From positions 433,838 to 497,837 of the forward strand of contig MNCI01028834.1 of assembly GCA_015680685.1 (NCBI GenBank): a stretch of 64,000 nt of DNA. Direction: 5' to 3'. The position numbers and the translations under genes were made by a program. Below the pieces are notes generated by a model. It was not told the DNA's origin. It did not search any database and saw nothing but the letters and a program-made list of their open reading frames with translations. This document shows positions 35,341 through 47,180 of the stretch, piece after piece. The DNA is from Gnetum montanum (lineage: Eukaryota; Streptophyta; Gnetopsida; Gnetales; Gnetaceae). The first letter of the stretch is position 1. Every line of letters begins with the position of its first letter.

Positions 35341-35499
35341 TGACCAATTTCTTGATGAACTCCTCTTTATAGGTGCAATAAATGAATAAGCACTTGATGA
35401 ACCAAAATGATATGATGGCATCCTCACTTATATTATCACTTAAGAGACGCCACAAGATCTAGACTATAGGAAAAAATACTACTTTCTTCATTAGGCCAA

Positions 35500-36690
35500 A
35501 TTCTCCATGAAAATCAATGAAAACCTTTACAAGGTGTGCACCAATGGCTTGGTTTATTGGTGTGTACTTAATGATAATCAACTACACATTCTTCAAGATT
35601 ATCATGAGGGTCCTTCTGGGGGCCACTATGCTAAAAGACATACAACCATTAAGATCCTAATGGTAGGGTATTATTGGCCAACCATCTTAAGGGACACCCA
35701 CCAATTTGTTCACTCTTGTGAATGTTGTCAATGAGATGGTGGGATGACCACTCGAATGAAGGAACCTTAACTGTTGATTTAACCACTAGAACCCTTTGAC
35801 ATTTGGGGCATCAATGTCATGGATTCCATAATGCCCATGTTAAATGAAAAGGCATACATAATTTTTTCTATTTATTACTAAACAAAATGGATAAAAGCAG
35901 TAGCTATCATTGACTATACATCATCTACTACTACATGGTTTGTACAACAAAATGTTGTAAACAGGTTTGGAATGCCACGTGCACTAATTTCTAATAATAA
36001 AATAAATTTTATTAGCACTACCTTTCATAATCTTATGCAACACTCAGGGGTTAAACATAACCTAACAACATCCTACCAATCCCAAGCCAACAATTAAGTA
36101 GAAGTTACTAATAAAGATATTATGAAGATCCTTAGAAGAAGTATTAGCAAATATAGGAGAGACTAGAGCACAAAACCAAATGATGCCATCTAGATATACT
36201 AATCAACATGAAATATTCCTATAGGCTACTCTCCCTATGAGCTAGTATACAAAAAATTACCAACTCTACCTATGTAATTTGAGCTTCATACACTTTCAAA
36301 AACCCATGCCTTAGACTTTAACCTTATCCTAGCACAAAAAGAAATATTAATCAACCTAAATGTACTAGATGAAAATTGATTAGTAGCCCTATCCTTGAAT
36401 GAAGTGCACAAAGCATTTAGGAAATAATACCATGACCTTAGGATAAGAAAAGTGAAATTTCAACTTAGATATAAGGTCCTCTACTAAAAATTGACACATG
36501 TACCTTAACAAACTAAGTTCTAAAAGTTGTGGGAAGGACCTTATATCATTTATGAAACCTTTTCTTCTAGTACCATGTTGATGCACAAACTTGAGAGCCC
36601 AAATAAAAAGCAACTGGTCAACACACAACAAGTCAAATCTTTCAATGAGGCTAAGCAAGCTAGTGGAAGCAATGCCTTAACAGATGGATG
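35500..36690 (+). pseudogene. Element C integrase
   Basis: The open segment 35507-35734 has an intact HHCC zinc-binding region: HEGPSGGHYAKRHTTIK, then VHSCECCQ. The core follows with IWGINVMDSIMP, where the catalytic D is N, and PRALISNNKINF, where the second D is N; both are G-to-A changes. VEVTNKDIMKILRRS keeps the E. The C-terminal part continues to about 36690 with stops. It would have inserted element DNA. Confidence 0.9.
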
Positions 36691-38200
36691 AACTCACTTA
36701 CTCTTTTAGATCTCCTCCTTTCAAATTAGTTATGGGGGAGATGGTCATCTATGCTAGTCACTTAAAGTGACTCCTCACTTTTTCCTAATTTTTTTGTTAT
36801 TATACATTTTTTTATTTACACTTTCTTTATTTTATACCTTTTTTATTTTACACTTTGTTTCTTTTATCCAAATTTTTGTTTTACAACATTGTTAGTATGT
36901 TTTATTTTTCTTGAATAATTTACAAATTCTTTTATATTTTCCTTTATTTTGATGTGAATTTTCCTTCTTTTCTAATAAAATTCCTTTATTACCAACAAGA
37001 CACAGTGGTGTTATAGCTGTTTGCTTATGATGGTTTGTATTTAATGTTTTTGATTGCTAATGTCTTATTTCAATTTTTGAATTTTGATGACTAATAACTA
37101 AAAAAAATGTCTTATTCATGGAATAGGTAGTGAGTCCATGTCATCCATCCATCCACAAACTCTATGATTTCCCTTATTTTCAAAAGATGAGGTTCCTTTT
37201 CATTGATAAAACCTTAACAAAATTATGACCTTGGTAGTTTCTATACTTGCAAAGGATTCAAAGGTTTGAAAAGGGTGTGACTTCAAGGGTATTTAAAGCT
37301 CTCAGTACCTTCTACCATCTTGATTGCAAGTGTGTTTTTCATGGATCTCTTAACATTCTATGTTGACCAATAACAAGAAGTTGAATAAGTCTTTGCATCA
37401 TGTGCTTCCCATCCAAAAAAATGGAAATTCAAAGAACATTCCTTAGATAATAAATGGGCTAGAAGCACTAGTTATGATACTAGAAAACATGTTATCCATG
37501 CTTGAAGGTCCCCTCTAGTGAAGGCCCTTTCTCACTTCTTTCTTCTCTTTTCTTCTCTAAAAGGAATGGTGTTTGATCTATGGAAGAATTATTATATCTC
37601 AAAGGGGTGGATTGGTCTTAGAGTGGTGATGTAAAGTCACTAAACATGCTTGGTTTTGGTATTGAGTAAGGATGCACTCTATTAGGTCATTTAACCATGA
37701 ATTTCACAAAGGACTTCATGTGACCAGGATTGGAAACTCCATTCCACTCTCTCTATCATCCATTAATGCTTTCATAACTCACCTCACTATCAATTCTTCA
37801 TGTTTTTGCCCAATGTCTTAGTAGATTCTCTGGGTTTGGTCCTTAGCTTTTTAGAACCATTAATCAACTATGGGGACCATGGGCTCCTTAGTTGAGGTTA
37901 TGCAAGGGCAAAAGGGACATGTGCCAATATGGGGAGGATCCACTTGCATATCTTGTGATTTGGTTAGTTAAGTTCCATACCTTTAGATGTTGCTACAATC
38001 AAATCGTTTATGTGCTCCATCATGCATCCAACTATGTGTTCCTTAAGGAATTTTTCTTCATAAAATATTATTCTCTAATCATTTCTTAATTTTCTAAACA
38101 TTAAAATCCTCTTCTAATATTTTCATCATGTTCATGGATCTTTAGACTTTGATTTAACCCTCATTTCACATGAAAACTCTTTATTCTTTTATTAATTTTG
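36691..38200 (+). other. Element C post-pol non-coding region
   Basis: AT-rich DNA with T-rich runs near 36780-36980. ttagttatgggggagatgg (about 36727) is a short purine-rich motif just after pol. No ORF is convincing. The conserved purine block lies at 37931-37950. Confidence 0.5.
37931..37950 (+). promoter_or_regulatory. Conserved purine-rich block, element C copy
   Basis: ggggaggatccacttgcata differs at one base from the E copy (61276-61295). Upstream, gttatgcaaggg (C) and gttacgcaaggg (E) also match, 24-30 bases before the block. Confidence 0.65.
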
Positions 38201-38214
38201 ACAAAGTCAATGCT

Positions 38215-38317
38215 GGTCAATAGCCATGTTGACTAGGCCCCATCAACATGGTCAACCGCATCGACTAGGCCTTGTCAACTAGGCCCCATTGACATAGCAC
38301 AAAAAATCTATAACTAC
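38215..38317 (+). promoter_or_regulatory. LTR-promoter-like module before ORF2 of element C
   Basis: ggccccattgacatag (38282-38297) matches 15 of 16 bases of the solo LTR U3 on the minus strand at 24175-24160 (ggccccatcgacatag). In both, a TATA-like ctataa follows within about 20 bases (38308 here). The unit gactaggccccatcaacatgg also repeats imperfectly within 38230-38297. ORF2 starts about 480 bases later. I infer an internal promoter. Confidence 0.5.
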
Positions 38318-38796
38318 CTTCCAACACTTTGAAAGTTTTGTCATTTACATCAAAATGGGATGGGAGTTTTTGCAATTTTTCAAAGCCCAAAACCTTCCAG
38401 AGACCATAACTTTTACATTGTTTGTCCAAATTACTCTGTTCTTTGATCTTATAGCTACCAGAGGTAAGGTCTTAGTCATGTTGGCCACAAACCTTAAGTT
38501 TTTAGATGAAAAATTTTCAAATTTTTTTTAACTCCCTCAAATGGGTAATGAATAGAATAATATTAAACCATAAAAGTTTTAGAATTTAACCCTTCCAACA
38601 AACTCCAATAAACCTAAAATTTCTTGTTAATATTAAAATAAGAATAAAATAATAATTGAAATGATCAAATCGATCATGATCACAAATTAGCTAGGTGTAA
38701 CATTCCCAAAGAGCTAAGATATTCCAATTGTTTCAAGTTATACATTAAATGCTAATCCTTGATCATGTTGTGATCATAGATGACACTAAGATTGAA

Positions 38797-41480
38797 ATGG
38801 CTATAAGAAGGAAGACCATCCCAACAAAAGGGCAAATAATTGAGATCTAGAAGAAAATAGCAAGAACAATCCTAAGAGTAGGTAGCAAAAACTCAAGTAA
38901 TGGAACCTCTTCAAGAGGAACCCAAAGTGGAATCCATCTAACAAATTCTAGAAGAAGAGGCTGCTACTAAATAATCTCATCAAGGAGAGCCACTAGGACC
39001 CATTCCAAGACTTAAGTTCACATTAACACAAGCCTACCTTGATACGATCAAGCTCGGTGATGTCCAATGCTCAATTCTGTAAGAACTAAACTTTGGATCA
39101 CTTTTAGAACATGCTCCACTAGAAGTCAAGACACAATTGCAAAACTCTCCCATGTGGCCAATCATCAGTACTAGTGGGGAGTGATACATGAGAGAGAGAT
39201 ATCCCTTCTAGAATAATAGAAAGATAGAATCCATTGTGAGAATCAAGGACATTTAGGTCTTCTACTTTGTGAAATCTATTTTGCAATCTCTTAGTATACC
39301 TAATTTTGGAACCCATCTAGTAGAGATTTCCATGCAAGCAAACCTAGAGGTAAAAAGGAAGTGGACTGAACAATGTTATGGGGTTGATCTCAAGGAGTTT
39401 AGCACACTCACACTAATAGAGGGCATATACTTCAAGATAGTAGCTTATCACCTTAATTCAATAGTGAGGCCCAGGAAGGTGACTAGTTTCTCAACCTATG
39501 CATATGCTAATTTAAGTAGAAAATTCCTTGTAAACATTCCATAACTTATCTATCTAGAGATAGAAAAGAACTTCAAGGAAAATGAATATAGAAGGAAAAC
39601 CCTACCCTTTCTATGTCTTATCAAAAAAATTTGTAAAAGGGTAAGGATAGTCTGCTATGAAAATGATAGAATCAAGCATACTCCCATTGCCTCCTAGTCT
39701 AAAATGATAAATGATAAGATTCCTATCATGTCCAAAGAAGAGGAGTAGAAACCACCACCTCCACCACCCTCTTATGAAACAAAATCAAAGGTCCACATCA
39801 CCATTGGACACCACATGAAATCTAAGAGTAACTCTTGCATGAGTGGGAGTAGCAAGTAAGAACAAGTGGTGGGGATCCATCTGTGTACTGTCTTATAATT
39901 AGTCACCTCAATGAAGTGGCTCAAACAATTAGTTAGATGAAGGAAGGTGGATCAATATTCTCAACCCAAAGATTCAACTACTCATAAGGTCAAATTGTAG
40001 TGCATGAAAGGTTATGATATCTCTCTTACAATAATAGCAATTCCTAGAAATCTCTAGGAATGTTGCTACCTTTTCAATGCACCTAGAGGAGGGCAAAGGG
40101 AAAACTATCTTGGTGATGTAAAACCAAGGGCAAGAGACAATAGCAAAAGTGGTTGCTGATAAAATCATAAAAGTATTGAATGCACCTATGAAATTTGTAC
40201 TAGATGTTTCTACACTTAAAGATGTGCAAACATCCATAGGAACTATTAGCTATTGATTGAGTGTAGCCCAACACAAGGAGTTACTAGACCAACTAGTGGG
40301 AACTAGGAAACTAATTCTAAATATCTTTGATTTTCTAATTAACATCACTAAAAGCTAGTCAGAGTTTCCTGAAGTAAAGGGAGAATGCATCATTTGGAAG
40401 GATAACTCAAAACTACTTAAGTGCAAAACCAACACTTCACAATGGAGGTTGCTGAATTAAGAGCCCATCTTGTTGATCTTGTGCTCCTCAACCTTGCACT
40501 AATAAGAGATGAAGCTTTTCAAAAACTTCAAGATAGACTAAAATAGGTTGAGGTAGGGATAGTGATGATCATCTTTGACCAGTCCATAGTAAAGGCCAAG
40601 ACATATTAGTTCAAAAAAACTCACTCTAGATATGCTTAGAGAATGAGATGCTAACTACAAAGAATCATCACCCATGTAATGTTGATGTGTAGAAATAGTA
40701 GATGTAAGAATTCATCCATCAACAATAGGAGCAACTAGCTAGGGTAAACACTGAGCTTATGAGATTCGCAGTAGAAAATAGAAATCTCTCAATTGAGAAA
40801 GTTTGCACTTTAAGCTAAAAATCTACAATTGAGATTGCCACTTGGAAGAATGAGGCTCTTAAATTTGAGAGATTCAAGAACCCTAGAGAGATTAGGTTGG
40901 CCTATAGAAAGAATTTAATGAAAAACACATCTAGATGACTAAGGAAAAATTTAATGAGACCCTTCAGCAACTCTAGCAACAAAAAGAGATGTGGCAACCT
41001 ATCATTGATGGCATAAATGCCTACAACAAATCAGAGATTCACACAAAGAAGTTATAGATTGAAGAACTAATAGAATACATGAAGCTTGCTAATCTTCGAT
41101 ATGTAACCTTGGTAATGCTAACTATTGAAAAACTATCATCAAAGTTAGAGAAGAAGGCGACTAGGTCATACTTATTGTATGAGGCCTAGTTTAAGCACCA
41201 AAAGGAAACTAAGAAACAGCTTGAGACTACAAACACTAAACTGAAAGTTCTTAAGGCCAGATTGATTGATCAAAGATAAATTGCTGAGAACACATCTAAA
41301 AGAATGAATAATTATTGGAAACTATAGAATGTAATTAGGGTGTTTAACATCAAACACAAACAATTTGTTACCTAGTTCATTAATGTTAAGAAGCTATTTC
41401 CAACAATGTCATATCCTTGAAATGTGCCCATTTTAGTCCACATTGATGAAGCTACATGAATTGTGCATAATCCTAGGGGT
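38797..41480 (+). pseudogene. Element C ORF2: 'putative plant transposon protein'-like, with coiled-coil tail
   Basis: From ATG at 38797 (MAIRRKTIPTKG) the decayed frame has a globular region at about 39130-39700: KWTEQCYGVDLKEFSTLTLI, EGIYFKIVAYHLNSIVRPRK, FLVNIP, then PFLCLIKKICKRV. These match E ORF2 (ERIYFKIGTYHLFPMKGLK; FPFPCLIRKLCRHAGI) and, from memory, the plant family annotated as putative plant transposon protein. A proline-rich segment (KPPPPPPSYETKSK) follows, then KVVADKIIKVLNAPM, shared with E, and a long coiled-coil tail to about 41300 (SSKLEKKATRSYLLYEA). No catalytic residues are known to me. The function is unknown. Confidence 0.7.
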
Positions 41481-41502
41481 AAGGAGGAGAAGATGAAAGC
41501 AT
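41480..41502 (+). promoter_or_regulatory. Element C polypurine tract
   Basis: taaggaggagaagatgaaagcat is purine-rich and abuts the 3' LTR start at 41503. Confidence 0.65.
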
Positions 41503-42227
41503 TGTTGGAGTGAAGCTCTTATAGTTTGTCATTTGAAAGTTAGAATATTTCTCTAACTGCCCATTGTAGGAGTTAAGAGTGTACAAATCTTTATTCAAGC
41601 ACTTTTATACCTAAGCATAACAATGTATGCGGAAATAAAGATAAGGTTTTTGATAAACCTTGTAGCACATTGAAATAGATTAATTATTTATTTATGCATT
41701 TAATTTTTTATGTAATTTTATTTACTACTTTAAGCAATTAAATAATTAATTAGGATAAATTAAGCTAGATTAGATAGTAATTAATTAAGCACATAAGTAT
41801 GACCACTTCAAGCATATGCTTAGCACTTGGTAATCCTAGTAACACTTAATGTTTGGTAACCTAGTAGCGTTAAATGTGTTCAAGATGTGTACAACAAGTG
41901 GGAATAGATGCTTATGTTAGGATTAGTTAGGTGTAGCTAGTTAGATTAAATTAGAAATTTAATTATTTTATCTTACTCATTATTTTTAACCCTTTGGTGG
42001 CTTAAAACACAACATAAAAAATGATAAAAATCATATGCCTCAGTTGCACTTAACCATGCCCTTGCATTTCACAAGTTTAACTGGGAAGACAATGAATACA
42101 ACAGTTAGTTTTACTTCCTCTAGACTAGTGTGCTTAGAAGGCTATAAGTCCACAAAATTCAACTGAATCGTGCATGAATGCTTAGTGATTCGTATGGTTG
42201 GGCATAGGTTCTACTCGCCACTCAACA
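41503..42227 (+). repeat. Element C 3' LTR
   Basis: Starts TGTTGGAGTG and ends CACTCAACA, near-inverted ends. Its last 200 bases match the surviving 5' LTR. Blocks such as cacttggtaatcctagtaac recur in the LTRs of D, E and the solo copies, showing one LTR superfamily. Confidence 0.88.
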
Positions 42228-42232
42228 CATAC

Positions 42233-43011
42233 CTAAAATATTACATGGACTATAATATCATAGTTACAATGTCACATTTATAAAATCATCCTCTTCAAAA
42301 ACTATATATACGTACACATCCTTAAAATATTTTCCACATTTTCTTCATTAAACATAGGGAGTTCATGTTATTTTCCTCATCAAAGACTTTGAAACATTAA
42401 AACTTCCATACCATAAACCTTATTTATATAATTTCAAATTCCTTGAGCTTCTAGAGATAAGCTCTTTGTCTTATAGAGATGTATTACATTGTGCAACGTT
42501 TGCAAATACTTTGTTCTTGCAGCACTATCCAACTTTGATGAACACTCTATTCTAGAAGTACTAGGGCAATGATGAAAATGCATCATAGACATTTTGACAT
42601 TTTTTTATTTTTATTATTACAATTGATATGCTAAGATTATTTTAATTTTTATAATTTTATGAAACTACTAGTTTTTAATCATAGGTATAGTGCCTAGGAA
42701 TTAACATTATTATCTGATAATTTAAATTTTAAAAAAATTATTGATTTGAGGATATTTTATAAATTATAACTATGGAATTAAAAAATTTTCTTTTGTACTC
42801 ACATTTCAAATTAGGATTTTTTATCAATTGCTATTTGGGGAGAGGATGAGAGTTCTTGGTAATTTTAACAAATATTTTGATTTTGCAATCACTATTATGC
42901 TTAATTATTTTTAATTTTCAATTAGACCTAGAGGATTAAAAAAGGGTCAAAAGTAATTTAAATTTTTGAGAATTTTAAAAAATAATTACAATTAACCCTT
43001 CATAATTACAA
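42233..43011 (+). other. Element D region before ORF2, with TATA-containing module
   Basis: D resumes after C. aaaaactatatatacgtac (42297-42315) parallels aaaaacctatatatacgtg of E (61649-61667), and both lie before ORF2. The rest is AT-rich and non-coding. Confidence 0.5.
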
Positions 43012-45660
43012 ATGGCTCCAAAGTGAAATAGTTAGAGGACCATTATAGCCATGAGAAAAGAGACCAAGAGGAGAGCGTGATAAAAGATATGGTAGAAACG
43101 AACTAGAGGAATCATATGTTGAGGAAGAGGAAGTCCAATCTCAATTTGTGATGCAATCCACATCTCAAACATAGTAATTCACCCAAGCCAAAGCACTAAT
43201 GCCACCTACTCTAGAAGTAGGTAGATAACTTATCTTATTAGAAGATTGTGTTAAAACCATCATGGCAAATATTATCATAGAGCTGAATTTTTAACCAATT
43301 CTAAAATTTTCATCATAGGAAGTATGGGAATAGTTATAGGCTTCTTCATTTTGGCCAACAATATTAATAAATGATTAATGATATTTTGATGAAACCTATC
43401 ATTTTTTATGTAACAGATAGAAACATGAAAATATGCAAATTGAAGGTATCTTAATATCATATGAAGTTGAAGTCATTGCTATAGCATTAGGATTACCTAA
43501 TATTAGCATAGAGATAGTTCTTATTTCAACCTATTCAAAAACTGCAACATAAGAGTTATGGTTAGAAAGATCTTATGGAGATGCTATAAAGGAATGTGAT
43601 TCTTTAACACTATTAAAGAAAGTTTATTTTAAGATGAAAAAATATCATTTTTATCCCACTGTACATGTTAATAGGATATCTATATATGCAGTAAGAGAAA
43701 GTGTCATTCTTTAGGAAATATCCAACAAACTTGACTTGTCTCATTTTTTTGAAAATTGAACAAAGCTTTGAAGAAAAACAAATAAGCAAACACAAATTGA
43801 TTTTTCCTTACTTTATTAGAAAGTTGTATAAATGAATTAGAATTGTGAGATATATCAATGATATAGTTAAAAAAGATTAGAACATGTCCTACTTTAAGAT
43901 GATAGAAATTGTACTTACCATGAAAGACCAAATACAAGCTTCACTAAGGACATAAGAAGTAGTTGCATTAATACCAGTGACCAACAAATCAACAATGAAA
44001 ACAAGGAAATGAAAGTACCTCTATTCCTATAAGAGAACTAGGAGACTATAGACTAGCTATGAGTCATTTACAAGAACTCGCAAAAATAGATAGTTGGAGG
44101 ACTAAAGATGCAGCATGGATGTTCAAAGTAACATAAGATTAGCTAAAGGTTTTATTATACAATGTGATAAGGTGGGTTTTGGTTAATATTTCAAGAGAAG
44201 ATTGGACTATCCAAAACTCTACAAATGTTGTTATATTCCAAGTTACACTTAAAACTAAAGAAGGAAATTCCATTATGATCATGCAACATGATGAAGAGTA
44301 AGGAGCTATGTAAATTATCATAGATCATATCAAAGATGCTCTTAATATTCTAATTATGTCACTATTTGATTTTAGTAGATTATAAAGTGTGTAAATGAAA
44401 ACTAAAGCTAGAGAAAAACAAGGAAATAATGAATACTGATCAACATTAGCATGCATTGGAAAGACTTATATAAATAGGAAAAACTATCTAGGATGCCTTT
44501 AACATTCTTAAAGATATTATAACCACCCAAATAAGAACTTATTACTATAAATAGTAAGCTAGTTATCGTTGAATCAATTTTATTACATGTTATGTTGGAG
44601 ATCAAAAGAATGTAGGATAAATTGGCCCTAAGGAACACTCAAAGCATGACCTAGATACATTATTTTACATTAATAAAGCATTCTTTTCTTTTTCCTCCCA
44701 AATTTCCTTATTATTTTATATATGCATAATGTCAAATGTCATGTATATTTGACATTTTCCACAACATCTAGAAACTAGATGTCGCAAATAGTTTGTAAGA
44801 GTTAGTTTAGACATTAATAAATTAACCATAGGAAACAAAAACTTGTTAATGAAGAAAGCCCATACAATCTATCAAAAATATATCATTGAAATTAGTACAT
44901 GGAAAAATGATGCAAAGAAAAATAAAAAGCTCAAGAAACACTTTAGAGACTAGGTTGGCATGCAAAAGTATATCTATAAGATAGAAATAAAATTATCAAA
45001 AGCTAAATTCAGTGTTGCACTATAACAAATGCTTGAATGGCAATGAATCCTTAATAGCATCAAGGTTATTAAGTAGATAGAATTAAAGATGAAAGAATTA
45101 CAAATATGAATTAATACTTAGAATTAGTATACTTAGGTATGCAAACTTGGTAATGTTAATAACTAGTTGATCAAGGAATAAGTTGAAAAAATTATTGGTA
45201 GCCACGTATTCACTATATAAAAATGATCACATGTACCTAAATGAGGTATAATGAAAACTACATATTACTAATGCAGAACTAGTAGTATGGGAAAATACAT
45301 CAATAAAAGGAACATAGTTGACAATTTGGCAAAACATATGATAGATTTTCAAGATTTTAAAGCACAAGCACAAGCATTTGACATTGAAAGAAATAAATTT
45401 ATAACTTGGTACATTGAGCCTAATAAGTTATTTCCACAATTATTGTATTCTTGGAAGGTGCTAACAATAATAGACCTTACTAGCTTGGCATGGATAGTAA
45501 ATGATTTTAGAACCAATGAATAAAAATTAAGAGTCTTGTAAAGCCATTTTCACATATTCAAGATGTCATTAGTAAAGAAATAAAAATAACAACCAATGTA
45601 AGAAGCGCCACCACCTACATGAATAACATGAAGATCTTGTAGAATTATTTTTTGTAAGTT
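43012..45660 (+). pseudogene. Element D ORF2, most decayed of the three copies
   Basis: It begins ATGGCTCCAAAG (MAPK) at 43012, like the MAPKRDNRK start of E ORF2. Weak matches to the globular domain include NKFFLTLLESCINELEL-like sequence near 43790-43840. The C-terminal part (44730-45540) resembles the coiled-coil tail of C; for example, the stretch around 45130 (cttaggtatgcaaacttggtaatgttaa) parallels cttcgatatgtaaccttggtaatgctaa at 41094. One segment, 45287-45523, is open. Stops are dense. Confidence 0.6.
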
Positions 45661-45891
45661 TTGATTAATTACCAATGATTTTGACATTTTGTAATTTACT
45701 AGGATAAACAATGTAATGTAATACTCTTGTCAAATTAGTCAATAAATTATTTGTTTCTTTGTTAAGTCTATTGGTCAAGTTGTCTTTGCAATCTGGTAAT
45801 AAACATTGTACCACTTTTAATGAACTTGAAGAATAATTTTTAGTCAATTGTGAGAGTATGATGAACATTAAACAATTGAAGTGTAATATCA

Positions 45892-47077
45892 TGAGGATCA
45901 TTAAACTTAGAAACAGGGGGGATGAATAAGTTCCATAAATAAACAATCATTGACATAAAGAACACACCAATTTTAATGTGGTTTCCAAACTTGGGTAGTC
46001 CACACTTGGAGGATAGTTTGTAAGAATACCTTTAGACTTTGTTCCTTTCAAAATGTGGTTTGAAGGGCACCATACCCTATACAAGCTCTAAGATCCACTA
46101 TAGAGTGATTTGAAGCTACAAACCCACTTAACCCTGCAAGATCTAAAAAAAGTTAGAATGTGGTTTTAAGTATCCTGCTACCTTTACAACTTGAGCTCCA
46201 CTCAAGAGTGTTGTGATGCTACAGCAACACTCAATCCCATAGGATCCCAACAAGCTCAAGAAAGATGCCTTCCTACAAGAAGCACATCAACCCAATAGGG
46301 CAATAACAGAGAACTACAATCATAAGGAATGAATGCAACTAAGTTTGCTAATCCTTGTACCTTGAGGCATAGCTCACTTTGACTAATTACAATAGAAAAA
46401 CTATTTTACAATGAGGGACAAGAATGGTTACAATGATTTCCAAATTATTACAATTGATAGTACACAATGCTTGCTCTTTTCCCAATGAGAGTGAAGTCTT
46501 CTTATGACACATATGTTTCCAAAATCACTTCAAAATTCATGCAACAAATATCTAATGGTTATTGAATATGTCTTCTTCTAGACTGAGATGACTTTCTACA
46601 TTAGGCTTTCACTCGAGAAAACATCTTCTTCACATGAAAGATGCTTTTTTATAGGAAAGACATCTACTATTTTTAAGAGACATTTTTCTAGGTCATCTTC
46701 AATTATAGTAAGACATCTACTATTTTTGGAAGATGTCTTTGGAAAGACATCTCTTCTACAAGGGCCAAAAATAAAACTACTCATTTTGATGATGGGAGCC
46801 TCCTGATGTCTTCAAACAAGTCCCCATAAATCTTATAACCTCCTAGACTCATTAAAATGAGCTAGAAACATGCCAAAACATGTAGGAATCATCCTCAACA
46901 AAAATAAGCACATTTTTCTTGAATTATTCATATTCATCAATGCTCCCTTGAATTTGTGATCCTAAATTTGCTTGTGAGTCCTTTAGTCCTTTTCTCTTGC
47001 TCCTATAAATACAAAAATCATACAAACATCCTTGTACTTCATTTTCCTTAACATTTTGACATACCAAAAGGACAACA
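45892..47077 (-). repeat. Element G 3' LTR
   Basis: Plus-strand ends are TGAGGATCATT and GGACAACA. It pairs with 50852-52039, for example acaccaattttaa(t/g)atggttt and ataccaaaagg. It carries repeated agacatctactattttt units (46658-46674 and 46711-46727). Confidence 0.9.
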
Positions 47078-47180
47078 ATCTCCCCCCTTTTTGGTAATGT
47101 CCAAAACATAAGGAAATGGATTAGTCTTTATCACAATATCATAATACACAAGCTGATTCTCCCCCTTTTGGACATGATGA
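47078..47180 (-). promoter_or_regulatory. Element G polypurine tract and repeated tract-like motif
   Basis: On the minus strand, ccaaaaaggggggagat abuts the 3' LTR start (47078-47094). Similar motifs are at about 47158-47172 (ccaaaagggggaga) and 47288-47300. Multiple tract-like copies before the 3' LTR are typical of the SIRE/Maximus lineage. Confidence 0.7.

Larger units (their letters stand above)
28899..42227 (+). mobile_element. Element C: Athila/Tat-like Ty3/gypsy retrotransposon inserted in D
   Basis: C has a 5' LTR ending cactcaaca at 29622 (its start lost in the gap) and a 3' LTR at 41503-42227. The primer site after the 5' LTR is a decayed tRNA-Asp type. In order it holds gag (30090-32060), protease-RT-RNase H-integrase (33088-36290), a 2 kb non-coding stretch, and ORF2 (38797-41480). 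A solo LTR (32291-33072) splits gag from protease. The right target-site copy would be catac (42228-42232); the left lies in the gap. Every gene is broken by stops. Confidence 0.85.
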
